Origin: S010-25 sp964441285
GTDB taxonomy: Bacteria > Pseudomonadota > Gammaproteobacteria > SZUA-229
Direction of reading: 5' to 3'
Length of the DNA stretch: 64,000 bases
Assembly (NCBI GenBank): GCA_964441285.1
Contig: CAYTUK010000003.1
Coordinates: 1-64,000, forward strand
The position numbers and the translations under genes were made by a program. Shown one piece after another: positions 44,783-54,086 of this stretch; the stretch's first letter is position 1, and every line of letters begins with the position of its first letter. Below the pieces are notes generated by a model, which was not told the DNA's origin, ran no database searches, and saw only the letters and a list, made by a program, of their open reading frames with translations.

Positions 44783-44965
44783 GGTACGATTGGATATCAA
44801 CCTACCAGTGTGAGCTATGAGAAAAGATGTAGCGGCTTACATGAGGCATTAAACCTTGATAGGCTGCATCCTGCGAATGGTGATCAGTCACCAGTTAACT
44901 ATGAGATAAATTCTTTAAAGAAAGTGTCCGGAATGACTTGACCAGTATAGTCTGAGGTGGATATT
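44783..44965 (+). mobile_element. IS3-family transposase 3' remnant
   Basis: The plus-strand frame ending at 44941 gives RLHPANGDQSPVNYE and LKKVSGMT, resembling the C-terminus of IS3-type OrfB (RLHSxxGYxSPxxYE...KVSG). TGTCCGGAATGACTTGACCAG follows, like the 3' end of IS3 elements. The catalytic DDE part and the left end are absent. It interrupts the VapB remnant. Confidence 0.5.
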
Positions 44966-44979
44966 TCAGGATCGACTAG

Positions 44980-46146
44980 TTATAGTCTATCACCTAACAG
45001 TGGTAAAAGTGCTTCAATTAATGGGTTAATATGGTTTCTACTATGACTGGCCGAAAGCGTTATTCTTAAACGTGAAGTTCCTTCTGGAACAGTGGGTGGT
45101 CGAATAGCAGTTACCAGGAAGCCGGCATTAAATAATTGCTGGCTAACTTTCATGGCTTTCTCATCATCGCCAATGAGCAGTGGTTGTATTGCAGTCTGGC
45201 TGTTTTCGATGTTTAATCCTGCTTCGTTACAACAGGTTCTGAAGTAGGTGATATTGTTGTTCAGGTTGTTCAGATGTTGCGATTCGTGCTGGATAATTTT
45301 TAAACTACAGCAGGTGGCTGCGGCGATAGCGGCGGGCATGGCGGTGGTGTAGATATAAGTACGCGCCTGCTGGATAAGGGTTTCGATCAGCGCTTCGCTG
45401 CCAGCAATAAAGGCACCAGCGGTGCCAATGGCTTTACCGAGTGTGGCCATATAAACAGGGATGTCAGCCGTGTTTAAAGAAAAATGCTGTAAGCAGCCCT
45501 TGCCGGTTTTACCCAAAGTACCAAAACCATGTGCGTCATCAACCATTAACCAGCTATCCGTTTTTTTACATAGGGCGGACAGTGCGGGCAGGTCGGCGAT
45601 ATCACCGTCCATACTAAAAACACCATCGGTCAGCACCAGTCTGTCGGCTGATTGATCTGCTGCTTTGAATAATTTTTCCTGCAGGCTGGAAACATTGTTA
45701 TGCCGATAACGTTGCAAGCGTGCACCGCTGATCAGGCCGCCGTCGATTAATGATGCATGGTTCAGGCGGTCTTCAAAAATAGAATCATTTTTAGTCAGCA
45801 GTGCCTGACATAAGCCGAGATTTGCCATATACCCGGTAGAGAATAAAATGGCGCGTGGATAACCGGTGAACGCTGCCAGCTGTTCTTCAAGCTGATGGTG
45901 TGCCCTGCTGTGACCATTAACCAGGTGAGCGGCACCGCTGCCGACACCGTAGCGTTTAACGCCGTCTATCATAGCCTGTTTTATTTGTGGGTTGTTGGCC
46001 AGGCCGAGGTAGTCATTGCTACAGAAGCTGATGATGTTGTGACCATCAATGCGCATTTCTATCTGTTGCGGGCCTTCACTGATGCGCCGTTTTCGGTAAC
46101 GCTGCTGCTGCTTTCTTTCTGCCAGTGGTTTGTTGAGGTCTTTCAA
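44980..46146 (-). CDS. bioF: 8-amino-7-oxononanoate synthase
   Basis: BioF condenses pimeloyl-ACP/CoA with L-alanine, the first ring-assembly step of biotin synthesis. The 388-residue PLP enzyme has FCSNDYLGLANNPQI, GSGAAHLVNGHSRAHHQLE, LTDGVFSMDGDIADLP, MVDDAHGFGTLG and the PLP lysine in ATLGKAIGTAGAFI. The start codon is TTG, as no nearby ATG exists. It lies 15 bp after bioB, on the same strand. Confidence 0.95.
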   Translation of the reverse strand: MKDLNKPLAERKQQQRYRKRRISEGPQQIEMRIDGHNIISFCSNDYLGLANNPQIKQAMIDGVKRYGVGSGAAHLVNGHSRAHHQLEEQLAAFTGYPRAILFSTGYMANLGLCQALLTKNDSIFEDRLNHASLIDGGLISGARLQRYRHNNVSSLQEKLFKAADQSADRLVLTDGVFSMDGDIADLPALSALCKKTDSWLMVDDAHGFGTLGKTGKGCLQHFSLNTADIPVYMATLGKAIGTAGAFIAGSEALIETLIQQARTYIYTTAMPAAIAAATCCSLKIIQHESQHLNNLNNNITYFRTCCNEAGLNIENSQTAIQPLLIGDDEKAMKVSQQLFNAGFLVTAIRPPTVPEGTSRLRITLSASHSRNHINPLIEALLPLLGDRL

Positions 46147-46161
46147 GTGAGATTAAGCCTT

Positions 46162-47154
46162 TTAACCAGTGCAGGCGCAGCCGGTTTTTGTTTCGACTGG
46201 TGGTGTGACCTGCATCCCGCGCAGTCCCAGCTTTTTAAATAACTGCTGGTCGTGGTTTTCATCTGGATTAGCTGTGGTGAGGAGTTTTTCGCCATAGAAT
46301 ATGGAGTTAGCACCAGCGAAGAAGCACAGTGCCTGAGTTTCGTCACTCATTTCGGCACGACCCGCAGACAGACGCACATAGGAGACAGGCATCAGAATGC
46401 GGGCAACGGCAATGGTGCGAACAAACTCAAGTGGCTCCAGATTCTCAACGCCATGCAAGGGTGTGCCTTCAACCTGTACCAGCATATTAACTGGTACACT
46501 TTCCGGGTGCTGCGGCAAATTAGCCAGTTGCTGTAGCAAGGAAACACGATCATGGCGTTTTTCACCCATGCCAAGAATACCGCCACTGCAAACATGAATG
46601 CCGGCATCACGAACGTGTTGTAACGTATCCAGACGATCATCGTAGCTGCGGGTGGTGATAATGTCGCCATAATATTCCGGTGAGGTATCCAGATTGTGAT
46701 TGTAATAATCCAGTCCAGCAGCTTTCAGGCGCTGACTTTGTGCAGCAGTTAACATGCCAAGGGTAACGCAGGATTCCAGCCCGATTTCTTTTACAGCAAT
46801 AATCATGTCAATGACTTTATCGAGATTTTTATCGGTCGGGTTGCGCCAGGCCGCGCCCATACAAAAACGGCTGGCACCGTTATTTTTTGCTGTGGTCGCT
46901 TTCTCAATGACCTCTTCAAGCGATAATAAGCGCTCTTTTTCAACCACTGCATTGTTGTGCGCACTCTGCGAGCAATACCCGCAATCTTCTGGACAGGCAC
47001 CGGTTTTAATACTGAGCAGAGTGCTAATCTGTACCTGATTAGGGTCAAAGTGCTGGCGGTGAATTGACTGCGACTTAAACAGAAGATCATTAAAGGGCAG
47101 TTCAAATAAAGTGGTAATTTCAGTTTTTGACCAGTCGGAGCGTGGTTGTATCAT
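46162..47154 (-). CDS. bioB: Biotin synthase
   Basis: BioB is a radical SAM enzyme inserting sulfur into dethiobiotin. The 330-residue protein has the [4Fe-4S] site KTGACPEDCGYCSQSAHNN, GAAWRNPTDKNL, YNHNLDTSPEYYGDI, SGGILGMGE and the conserved VRLSAGR holding the Arg ligand of the auxiliary [2Fe-2S] cluster. First gene of bioB-bioF, divergent from comF across 60 bp, a common gammaproteobacterial layout. I could not find a BirA operator there. Confidence 0.96.
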   Translation of the reverse strand: MIQPRSDWSKTEITTLFELPFNDLLFKSQSIHRQHFDPNQVQISTLLSIKTGACPEDCGYCSQSAHNNAVVEKERLLSLEEVIEKATTAKNNGASRFCMGAAWRNPTDKNLDKVIDMIIAVKEIGLESCVTLGMLTAAQSQRLKAAGLDYYNHNLDTSPEYYGDIITTRSYDDRLDTLQHVRDAGIHVCSGGILGMGEKRHDRVSLLQQLANLPQHPESVPVNMLVQVEGTPLHGVENLEPLEFVRTIAVARILMPVSYVRLSAGRAEMSDETQALCFFAGANSIFYGEKLLTTANPDENHDQQLFKKLGLRGMQVTPPVETKTGCACTG

Positions 47155-47214
47155 GAGTTTATTTGTGTCTTAATAGCGTGACACTATCTTACACGACAGG
47201 GAGTCGTTACCAAA

Positions 47215-47925
47215 ATGGAACTTGCTACAGCGACCTTCATCAGCAGGCTTATCGAGCGTATTTATCCGCCACGTTGCCTGTTATGCCAACAACCGGGAAT
47301 TGATAAGCTGGATATCTGTGCCAACTGTTATGCCCAGTTGCCGTGGAATACCCGTAGTTGTAAACAGTGTGCTATTCCACTTGCCGATAAAAATGAAACG
47401 GAGGTATTGTGTGGGCACTGCCAGAAAAAAGCTCCGTTTTTTGATGCGGCTTACAGTGTATTTCGTTATGAGGCAGATATTGTTAATATGGTGCATCAGT
47501 TTAAATTCCATCAGAAACTGGCCTTTGGCAGGTTACTTGGAACCTTGATTTCACATAAAATACAGAATCTGCCGGTAAAACCAGACTGTATTTTGCCCGT
47601 GCCGCTGTTTAAATCACGTTTGCGGCACCGCGGTTTTAACCAGTCCATTGAGCTAGCAAACGTTTTATCCAGAGCCTTGCAGATACCGGTGCTAACAAAC
47701 CATGTGGTACGAACACGCAATACTGAAACCCAGACCGGGTTGAATGCAAAACAGCGCAGAAAAAATATAAAGGGTGCCTTTGAAATGGTGAAGCCTGTTT
47801 TGGTTAAACATGTTGCAATTGTTGATGATGTAATTACAACAGCTTCAACGGTGAATGAACTGGCGAGAATTTTAAAGCGTGGCGGTACTGAACGAGTGGA
47901 TGTATACAGTGTAGCCAGAGCATAA
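47215..47925 (+). CDS. ComF family phosphoribosyltransferase-like protein
   Basis: ComF/GntX-type protein (236 residues) linked to DNA uptake in competent bacteria. The N-terminal double zinc-finger region has CLLCQQPGIDKLDICANCY and CKQCAIPLADKNETEVLCGHC. The C-terminal PRTase domain has DCILPVPLFKSRLRHRGFNQS and the PRPP-loop motif HVAIVDDVITTASTVNEL. GGGAG lies about 12 nt before the ATG. Divergent from bioB. Confidence 0.92.
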   Translation: MELATATFISRLIERIYPPRCLLCQQPGIDKLDICANCYAQLPWNTRSCKQCAIPLADKNETEVLCGHCQKKAPFFDAAYSVFRYEADIVNMVHQFKFHQKLAFGRLLGTLISHKIQNLPVKPDCILPVPLFKSRLRHRGFNQSIELANVLSRALQIPVLTNHVVRTRNTETQTGLNAKQRRKNIKGAFEMVKPVLVKHVAIVDDVITTASTVNELARILKRGGTERVDVYSVARA

Positions 47926-47952
47926 TTGGATAAATTGATTTACTGCTGTCGC

Positions 47953-48112
47953 GGTAATCTTCTATGTAAAGATTACCCGTCCATGTTGTATAAGGTGATG
48001 TTTATGCTAATGCATGGTGGCTGAACTGGGTCTATTGCTCTGTAACCACCCCCCTGTAGGACCACCTGCTGCCCCCATACAGCCGGTGTTCAGAGCAATA
48101 AACCTTTTTTAT
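47953..48112 (+). ncRNA. Candidate structured RNA/leader with terminator
   Basis: A 9-bp hairpin (GGTAATCTT/AAGATTACC, 47953-47977) is followed by a longer structure: TATTGCTCTG (48033-48042) pairs perfectly with CAGAGCAATA (48091-48100), then AACCTTTTTT. The C-rich enclosed loop (ACCACCCCCCTGTAGG...) contains a further CTGTA/TACAG pair. This looks like an intrinsic terminator on an independent small RNA or a leader of the GGDEF-EAL gene. I do not recognise a known riboswitch class. Confidence 0.4.
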
Positions 48113-48187
48113 ATCATTGATGATTAATGGGCCAGTCGTAAAATTAAAGCCACTACCTTTGATTATTTTTCTGTTGTACTATACTTT

Positions 48188-50149
48188 TTGAGTAATCTGA
48201 CAGGCATCTGCTTGTCTGGTATTGGAATTTATATAGTGCAAGCCAAAAAAGAAAATACTACAAATATCATTGAGCTTAACCGCAGTCTGAAAGACAAAAC
48301 GGCTGAGATAGAGCTATTGCAGCAGACTTTTACCGAAATTGGGAGTGAGCTTGATTTAGACAGAGTTTTTGCAATTGTTGCGGAGCGCGCCCAGAAAATC
48401 ATTGGTGCACAAACGTTATTGATCCCATTACTGGATGATAACTGTCAGACATATACCTACCGTGCCGGGTCAGGAGAGAATGTGGATGAAATTGTCGGCG
48501 AATCTCTACCCCTGGATTTCGGTGTCTGTGGTTGGGTTTGGAAAAATAAGAAACCGTGGTGGAAAGGGGTGCTAAAAGATCTTGGTGAACATGAAAAAAA
48601 TTGCTGGGAAAATGAAGTCGGAAATATGATTCTGGTGCCCTTGCAGGGAAAACGGCATTTTCTCGGCGGTATTGCCGGGTTAAATAAAGCGAATGGTAGT
48701 GAGTTTGATAAAAAAGATTTAAACCTGTTACAACTATTTGCCAGTATAGTTTCTATTGCCATTGAGAATGCGATGGCGGTAAAAAGCATGGAAGTCAGTC
48801 ATGCCTTAAATGAAGACTATCGAATGCGGCTGGAAATCTTGAATCGACAGCTGGTAGAAAGCAGTAAGGAGCTAGAGTTTCTTTCACTTTATGATTCGGT
48901 TACTGGATTACCTAATCGCTCATTATTTCATGATCGTCTGTCACAGAATCTCACTCAGGCCGTAGTTACAAATAAAAAAATTGCGCTATTATTGATTGAT
49001 CTGGATAGCTTTAAGCAGATTAATGAAGCCCTGGGGCATGATCGTGGTGATTTATTGCTTAATAAAATTGCACGACGATTTACTGAAGAGATGCAGGGTA
49101 ATGAAACGCTGGCACGTCTGGGTGGTGATGAGTTTGTGGTGATCTTACCTGATTACAATGCGTCATCGGGGAATAAACGTGCACAACAATTTATTCAATT
49201 GTTGAAACCAGCTTTTAGCATTGACAATAATAAAATTGTTGTTGGTGCAAGCATTGGTATTTCAGTCTTTCCTGAACATGGAACAACCATTAGTGACTTG
49301 CTAAGTCGCGCTGATATTGCGATGTATCGAGCAAAAGACAGTAGTCAGTCAGTGTGTGTTTATAAATCGGGTAATGATTATCATGCGAAAGGCCGCCTTG
49401 CGATGGTTACCGATGTACGTAAGGCGTTAGAAGAAAAGAAATTTGAGCTGTATTATCAGCCGAAATATTCATTGAGTACAAATGAAATTGTTTCTGCTGA
49501 GGCGCTAGGACGTTGGACCAGTAATACCCGGGGTGTCGTTTCCCCCATAATATTTATTGAGGTACTGGAACAAAATAATTTAATTGATGATTATACTTAT
49601 TGGGCAATTAAAACTGTATTGAAACAGGCGAAAAAATGGAAGAAAAAATATAAACCGGTTCGTGTTTCAGTCAATATTTCACCAAATACATTAATGCATC
49701 CAGGCTTTATCAAGCGTATTGATGAAATCATTACCTCGAAACGTGATGGTGATTTAATCTGCTTTGAAATTACTGAAAATATTTTCCTCTCTGAATTTGA
49801 ACGTCTTTCATCTGTACTTGAACACATTTGTGCTTTAGGTATTACTTTATCAATAGATGATTATGGTACCGGTTATTCCTCATTAAGTCGTTTAAGACGA
49901 TTACCCGTAAGTGAATTGAAAATTGACCAGTCATTTATTAAAGACATGGTTGATAGTAAAGACGCTGAGGTTATTGTGCATTCAACCATTGAATTATCAC
50001 ATAACCTTGATTTAATTGTGGTTGCTGAAGGTGTTGAAAATAGAGCCGTTTACGATCTTCTGGTAAAATTTGGCTGTGATATTGTGCAGGGGTTTTATAT
50101 GGCTAAACCGGTTTCGACAAAAGAATTTAATCAACTATTAGAGAAATAA
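48188..50149 (+). CDS. GAF-GGDEF-EAL cyclic di-GMP signalling protein
   Basis: A 653-residue cytoplasmic signalling protein. A short coiled coil (about residues 25-45) leads to a GAF sensor (about 55-205, ending LLQLFASIVSIAIENAM). The GGDEF domain (about 240-400) has an intact ARLGGDEFVVIL but no RxxD inhibitory site. The EAL domain (about 415-650) has AEALGRW, ITENIF, SIDDYGTGYSS, LKIDQSFIKD and VAEGVEN, so phosphodiesterase activity is plausible. The frame opens with TTG at 48188. A GTG at 48236 with GGAA upstream is a credible alternative. Confidence 0.92.
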   Translation: MSNLTGICLSGIGIYIVQAKKENTTNIIELNRSLKDKTAEIELLQQTFTEIGSELDLDRVFAIVAERAQKIIGAQTLLIPLLDDNCQTYTYRAGSGENVDEIVGESLPLDFGVCGWVWKNKKPWWKGVLKDLGEHEKNCWENEVGNMILVPLQGKRHFLGGIAGLNKANGSEFDKKDLNLLQLFASIVSIAIENAMAVKSMEVSHALNEDYRMRLEILNRQLVESSKELEFLSLYDSVTGLPNRSLFHDRLSQNLTQAVVTNKKIALLLIDLDSFKQINEALGHDRGDLLLNKIARRFTEEMQGNETLARLGGDEFVVILPDYNASSGNKRAQQFIQLLKPAFSIDNNKIVVGASIGISVFPEHGTTISDLLSRADIAMYRAKDSSQSVCVYKSGNDYHAKGRLAMVTDVRKALEEKKFELYYQPKYSLSTNEIVSAEALGRWTSNTRGVVSPIIFIEVLEQNNLIDDYTYWAIKTVLKQAKKWKKKYKPVRVSVNISPNTLMHPGFIKRIDEIITSKRDGDLICFEITENIFLSEFERLSSVLEHICALGITLSIDDYGTGYSSLSRLRRLPVSELKIDQSFIKDMVDSKDAEVIVHSTIELSHNLDLIVVAEGVENRAVYDLLVKFGCDIVQGFYMAKPVSTKEFNQLLEK

Positions 50150-50173
50150 CCGATTTTTAATCTTAGGGTGTTT

Positions 50174-51271
50174 TCAGGTTATCGTAGCAAACTGATAATT
50201 TAGAAAAACACCGACGAATAACACCAGGCCAAACCAGTTATTATTCAGAAAAGCCCTGAAACAAAGTGCGGGATCACGATCTCTAATTAAGTATTGCTGA
50301 TAGATAGCGAATACAGTCGCGGCGGCAACACCAGCATAATAAAATCCACCAAGACTGGCGCGATGACCGATAATAAGTAAATTTAAAATTAATAGCAGTT
50401 GCATAATAGCAATGATAAGTTTGTCCTGATTACCAAACAAAATGGCTGTAGACTTTACGCCGATTTTTATATCATCGTCATAGTCAACCATTGCATACAT
50501 CGTGTCGTAAATGGTCGTCCATAAAATATTGGCAAGAAAGAGTAGCCATGTTACTGCGGTTATTTCATCTGCCTGTGCCGCATAAGCCATCGGTATTGCC
50601 CAGCCGAAGGCAGCGCCGAGATGAATCTGGGGCAAATAATGGTATCGCTTCATAAAAGGATAACTGGCAGCCAGTAAAACCCCGCCTAAAGACATCCATA
50701 TTGTCAGCGTGTTCATAAATAATACCAGGATGAATGCCAGTAGGCTCAGTGCAGCAAAAACCAGAAGCACCTCTTTCTCAGTAAGCTTTCCCGATGCGAG
50801 GGGTCGTTGTCTGGTGCGCTTTACTTTATTATCAATGTGTCTGTCGGCATAATCATTAATTGCACATCCTGCCGAGCGCATTAAAATGACGCCGAGCACG
50901 AAAACAATCAGCACAGAGGGGTGAGGCCAGCCACCTGCCGCCAGCCATAATGCGATTAATGTTGGCCATAATAACAACAGGATACCAATGGGTTTATCCA
51001 GACGAACCAGCTGGATATAAAGTTTTAGTTTATCAAACCAGCCGGACTGCCTGGTTGACTGGTATCGTTGAACGAAATGTGTTTTAAGTTGTTTGTATCG
51101 CAGCTCAAGTTTATCCAGTAGCGGATGTGTCGCCAGATAATCAATCCAGCTATCGAAATATTGAGCAGCAGAGTCAAACCACTTTTTTAACTGGCAGGCG
51201 AATTTTCGTACCATATTAACAATACGTTGCAGATGTCTTAAATAGGGAGAGGAGGATTTTTTAAATCGCAT
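50174..51271 (-). CDS. ubiA: 4-hydroxybenzoate polyprenyltransferase with N-terminal extension
   Basis: UbiA prenylates 4-hydroxybenzoate in ubiquinone synthesis at the inner membrane. The core has RLDKPIGILLLLWPTL, the two Asp-rich motifs NDYADRHIDNKVKRT and DTMYAMVDYDDDIKIG, and about eight membrane spans. At 365 residues it is about 75 longer than usual. The extra N-terminal part is basic and aromatic (KKWFDSAAQYFDSWIDYLATH, KTHFVQRYQSTRQ) and has no hydrophobic span. The only internal ATG (51214) removes 19 residues, so much of the extension seems real. Confidence 0.92.
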   Translation of the reverse strand: MRFKKSSSPYLRHLQRIVNMVRKFACQLKKWFDSAAQYFDSWIDYLATHPLLDKLELRYKQLKTHFVQRYQSTRQSGWFDKLKLYIQLVRLDKPIGILLLLWPTLIALWLAAGGWPHPSVLIVFVLGVILMRSAGCAINDYADRHIDNKVKRTRQRPLASGKLTEKEVLLVFAALSLLAFILVLFMNTLTIWMSLGGVLLAASYPFMKRYHYLPQIHLGAAFGWAIPMAYAAQADEITAVTWLLFLANILWTTIYDTMYAMVDYDDDIKIGVKSTAILFGNQDKLIIAIMQLLLILNLLIIGHRASLGGFYYAGVAAATVFAIYQQYLIRDRDPALCFRAFLNNNWFGLVLFVGVFLNYQFATIT

Positions 51272-51495
51272 TGTCAGATATTTTACCTTAGAGATAAAGT
51301 TTTGACCTGTCTATTTTAATCTTCAGGGGTTTGGTCCCCCCACGGTTTGTGGTAAAAAAATCACGGGGTAAGATCCTATTACTGAAACAAATTTGCTTTT
51401 TTTACGGTCTTTTGTGGATTCAGTTGCTGATTTTACTTTAATCTCGCATCAGCTTAATACTATAACCCTGTTCGGCTATCAGGTAATATAAGAAG

Positions 51496-52047
51496 ATGAA
51501 AAATATACGCGAATTTGAAGGGGCTTCACCTGATATCCATAATAGCGTTTTTGTTGATGAGAGTGCTATTATCACTGGTAATGTTGTCATCGGGCAGGAT
51601 AGTTCGGTGTGGCCGCTGGTATCAATACGTGGTGATATTCATCATATACGAATCGGGGCGCGAACCAATATTCAGGATGGCAGTGTGTTGCATGTTACTC
51701 ATGACAGTGACTATGCTCCTGGCGGTTATGGTTTAACAGTGGGCGATGATGTGACGGTGGGCCATAGTGTTGTCCTGCATGCCTGTACAGTTGAGAATTT
51801 ATGCCTGATTGGTATGGGTTCGGTGGTGCTGGATGGCGCTGTGGTACAGTCTGGTGCAATGGTGGGTGCGGCTGGTCTGGTGCCACCAAACAAGGTTATT
51901 GATGGCGGGTATATGTGGCTCGGCAGTCCGGTAAAACGTGTTCGTGAGCTAACAGAAAAGGAAAAAGGTTTTCTACTTTATTCTGCGGCGCAGTATGTGA
52001 AATTAAAGAACCGTCACGCTGGCCAGGAGGCTGTCGAGCCTACCTGA
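51496..52047 (+). CDS. Gamma-carbonic anhydrase family protein (YrdA-like)
   Basis: This left-handed beta-helix hexapeptide protein (183 residues) has the three Zn-ligand histidines of the gamma-CA fold: GSVLHVTHD (one) and GHSVVLHAC (two). Repeats such as IITGNVVIGQDSSVWP and RIGARTNIQDG build the helix. It is probably a metal-binding enzyme or carbonic anhydrase-like protein. The last five residues (AVEPT region) and the TGA fall in dispersed repeat copy F, which adds an atypical tail after the helical cap. Confidence 0.88.
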   Translation: MKNIREFEGASPDIHNSVFVDESAIITGNVVIGQDSSVWPLVSIRGDIHHIRIGARTNIQDGSVLHVTHDSDYAPGGYGLTVGDDVTVGHSVVLHACTVENLCLIGMGSVVLDGAVVQSGAMVGAAGLVPPNKVIDGGYMWLGSPVKRVRELTEKEKGFLLYSAAQYVKLKNRHAGQEAVEPT

Positions 52048-52102
52048 ATGTATTGGCCGCGTGTTTTGAATCATAAGTACCCCTTCCATCCGTTTTAGTA
52101 AT
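52033..52102 (-). repeat. Dispersed palindromic element, copy F (one half)
   Basis: This 70-bp partial copy runs from GTCGAGCCTACCTGAATG through GGCCGCGTGTTTTGAATCAT to CGTTTTAGTAAT. It has the same half and the same orientation as copies E and G. It begins inside the gamma-carbonic anhydrase gene and supplies its stop codon. Confidence 0.75.
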
Positions 52103-52149
52103 AACGGTCACAATAATTACTTTATCATCTAACTGCCAAAGGTTCGTTA

Positions 52150-53223
52150 ATGGCTTTACCTCTGCATTCTCGGTTACGTCAAAAAGTTAAAGATGTTTTT
52201 TTTAAAATAGTGCAGACACTATGGCCGAATAAATTCAGCGATACTTTGATAGACCCTAAAACGATTCACTCGATTTTTGTTATTCGCATTAACTATCGAA
52301 TTGGTAATATGTTGATGGTGACCCCGCTTATTCAGGCGCTGGAGAAAGAACTGCCCCACGCACGGATAGATTTACTGGTTGGGGCTGCCTACACAAAGGT
52401 TTTTTTTGAAGGCTTTAAACAGATTGATAATATCTATGATTTTCCAAGAAAATTATTAAAAAATCCTTTGTCTGTATGGCGTTACATTAAACGTATCCGT
52501 GCAAAAAAATATGACCTGTTAATTAATCTGAATGCTGGTTCCAGCAGTGATCGTATTGCAACATTGTTATCGCGCTCGGAGATAAAACTCGGCTTTTGTC
52601 TGAATAACTCATGGTTACCGATTAACCGTTGTGTTGAACTTGATCCCGTGCTCATACATGAAGCGCTTAAACCGCTTGCATTAATGAATATTTTCAAACC
52701 ACAGCATCAGTTTGCAAAAACACTTTCAATCGCTTTAAGTGCAAATGAAAAAAAAACAGCAAATGGCGTTTTAACCCAGCTGCTTAATTGGCATGAGCTG
52801 AATAATCATACAAAAATTGTCGGCCTGTTTCGAAATGCCAGAAATGAGAAGAAAATTGAAAATAACTGGTGGTTACAGTTAGTCGGTGCACTTAACAAAC
52901 AGCATTCAGAGCTGATTTTTATTGATATTCTTTCACCCGATGTACCTGAACCACTGGTGGCAAACATGGTTAGTTACGCGGAAAAAAACTTACGTAAGCT
53001 GGGCGCATTTTTGTCACAACTGGATGTTTTTATCTGTGCTGATACCGGACCAATGCATCTTGCCTGTGCTTCAGGTGTTAGTACTATCGCACTTTTTAAA
53101 GAGAGTAGCCCGCTGCTTTATGGGCCATTGGGTGAGCATGATCTGTCGCTGGTAATTAAAGATAGAAGCACAGAAGCACTTGCTAGTGATATCTTCCTGC
53201 ATCTGAAAGAGAAGGTGTTCTGA
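52150..53223 (+). CDS. Glycosyltransferase family 9 protein
   Basis: A second heptosyltransferase-like GT9 protein (357 residues). The N-terminal FVIRINYRIGNMLMVTPLIQALEKELP matches the family's first Rossmann unit. The donor site reads CADTGPMHLACASGVSTIALF (about residues 297-317). An N-terminal extension of about 40 residues precedes the core. AAGG lies 9 nt before the ATG. It is far from the LPS cluster at the window start and next to unrelated metabolic genes. The glycan target is unknown. Confidence 0.85.
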   Translation: MALPLHSRLRQKVKDVFFKIVQTLWPNKFSDTLIDPKTIHSIFVIRINYRIGNMLMVTPLIQALEKELPHARIDLLVGAAYTKVFFEGFKQIDNIYDFPRKLLKNPLSVWRYIKRIRAKKYDLLINLNAGSSSDRIATLLSRSEIKLGFCLNNSWLPINRCVELDPVLIHEALKPLALMNIFKPQHQFAKTLSIALSANEKKTANGVLTQLLNWHELNNHTKIVGLFRNARNEKKIENNWWLQLVGALNKQHSELIFIDILSPDVPEPLVANMVSYAEKNLRKLGAFLSQLDVFICADTGPMHLACASGVSTIALFKESSPLLYGPLGEHDLSLVIKDRSTEALASDIFLHLKEKVF

Positions 53224-53224
53224 G

Positions 53225-54067
53225 TTATGGCTGCGCTAATGAATTTCGAATGATGTTTATTACGGACTGTGTTTCAGGTCTGACATCACGCCATAAATAA
53301 AAAGATTCGGCAGCCTGTTCAACCAGCATGCCCAAACCGTCGAAAACCTTTTTAGCCCCCTGTTGTTGCGACCACTGCATGAAGGGTGTCGGATTTTTTG
53401 CATACATCATGTCATAGCTGCAGGCATCGGCATTAAATAGATTATCCGGCAATATTGGTAGCTCACCATGCAAACTGGCAGAGGTGCCATTAATAATAAT
53501 GTCGAATTTTTGCTTGCCGAGTTCATTTAGTCCACAAGCATTTATATTGCCGAGGCCGGCAAACTTGTGCATAAGTTCGGTGGCTTTGAGTTTTGTTCGA
53601 TTGGCAATGAGCAGTGCTGCGGGGTGTTGTTCCAGTAGCGCTTCGAGTACACCACGTACAGCACCGCCAGCGCCAAGGATTAGTATGTTTTTTGTTGCAA
53701 CAGAAATTCGCTGATTCAGAATAAGATCACGCGCCAGTCCCACGCCATCGGTGGTGTCACCAAATAATTGACCATTGTCGAGTAATACCAGGGTATTAAC
53801 TGCGCCAGCCCGTTGGGCACGTTCGCTATGCGTGTCAGCGAGTTTCCAGGCATCCGCCTTAAAGGGGGCGGTAATATTTATGCCTCTACCCTGCTTTTTA
53901 AAAAAATCATGCACCGCCCGTTCAAACTGGCTGATGATTGCCAGTTCTGCGGTGTAGACCATGTTCTGTTCGGTCTGTCTGGCAAACAGAGTATGTATCT
54001 GGGGGGATTTGCTATGTGTAATCGGATTGCCGAATACAGCATAATGGTCAATGAGAGTGTCTGACAT
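53225..54067 (-). CDS. aroE: Shikimate dehydrogenase (NADP+)
   Basis: AroE reduces 3-dehydroshikimate to shikimate in aromatic amino acid synthesis. The 280-residue protein has AVFGNPITHSKSPQIH, NITAPFKADAW with the catalytic Lys, the NADP-binding ILGAGGAVRGVL with ANRT, and DMMYAKNPTPFM. It follows hemB by 19 bp on the same strand and is convergent with the GT9 gene with almost no gap (1 bp between stops). Confidence 0.96.
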   Translation of the reverse strand: MSDTLIDHYAVFGNPITHSKSPQIHTLFARQTEQNMVYTAELAIISQFERAVHDFFKKQGRGINITAPFKADAWKLADTHSERAQRAGAVNTLVLLDNGQLFGDTTDGVGLARDLILNQRISVATKNILILGAGGAVRGVLEALLEQHPAALLIANRTKLKATELMHKFAGLGNINACGLNELGKQKFDIIINGTSASLHGELPILPDNLFNADACSYDMMYAKNPTPFMQWSQQQGAKKVFDGLGMLVEQAAESFYLWRDVRPETQSVINIIRNSLAQP

Positions 54068-54086
54068 ATCCGTTCAGGATTTTATT

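Noticed and set aside
47155..47214. BirA operator between bioB and comF
   Set aside because: No TTGTAAACC...GGTTTACAA-like dyad can be found in the 60-bp spacer.
51378..51393. Possible extra end of the dispersed element (ATTACTGAAACAAATT)
   Set aside because: Only about 14 bp match, with none of the core or the opposite arm. It could be chance in AT-rich DNA.
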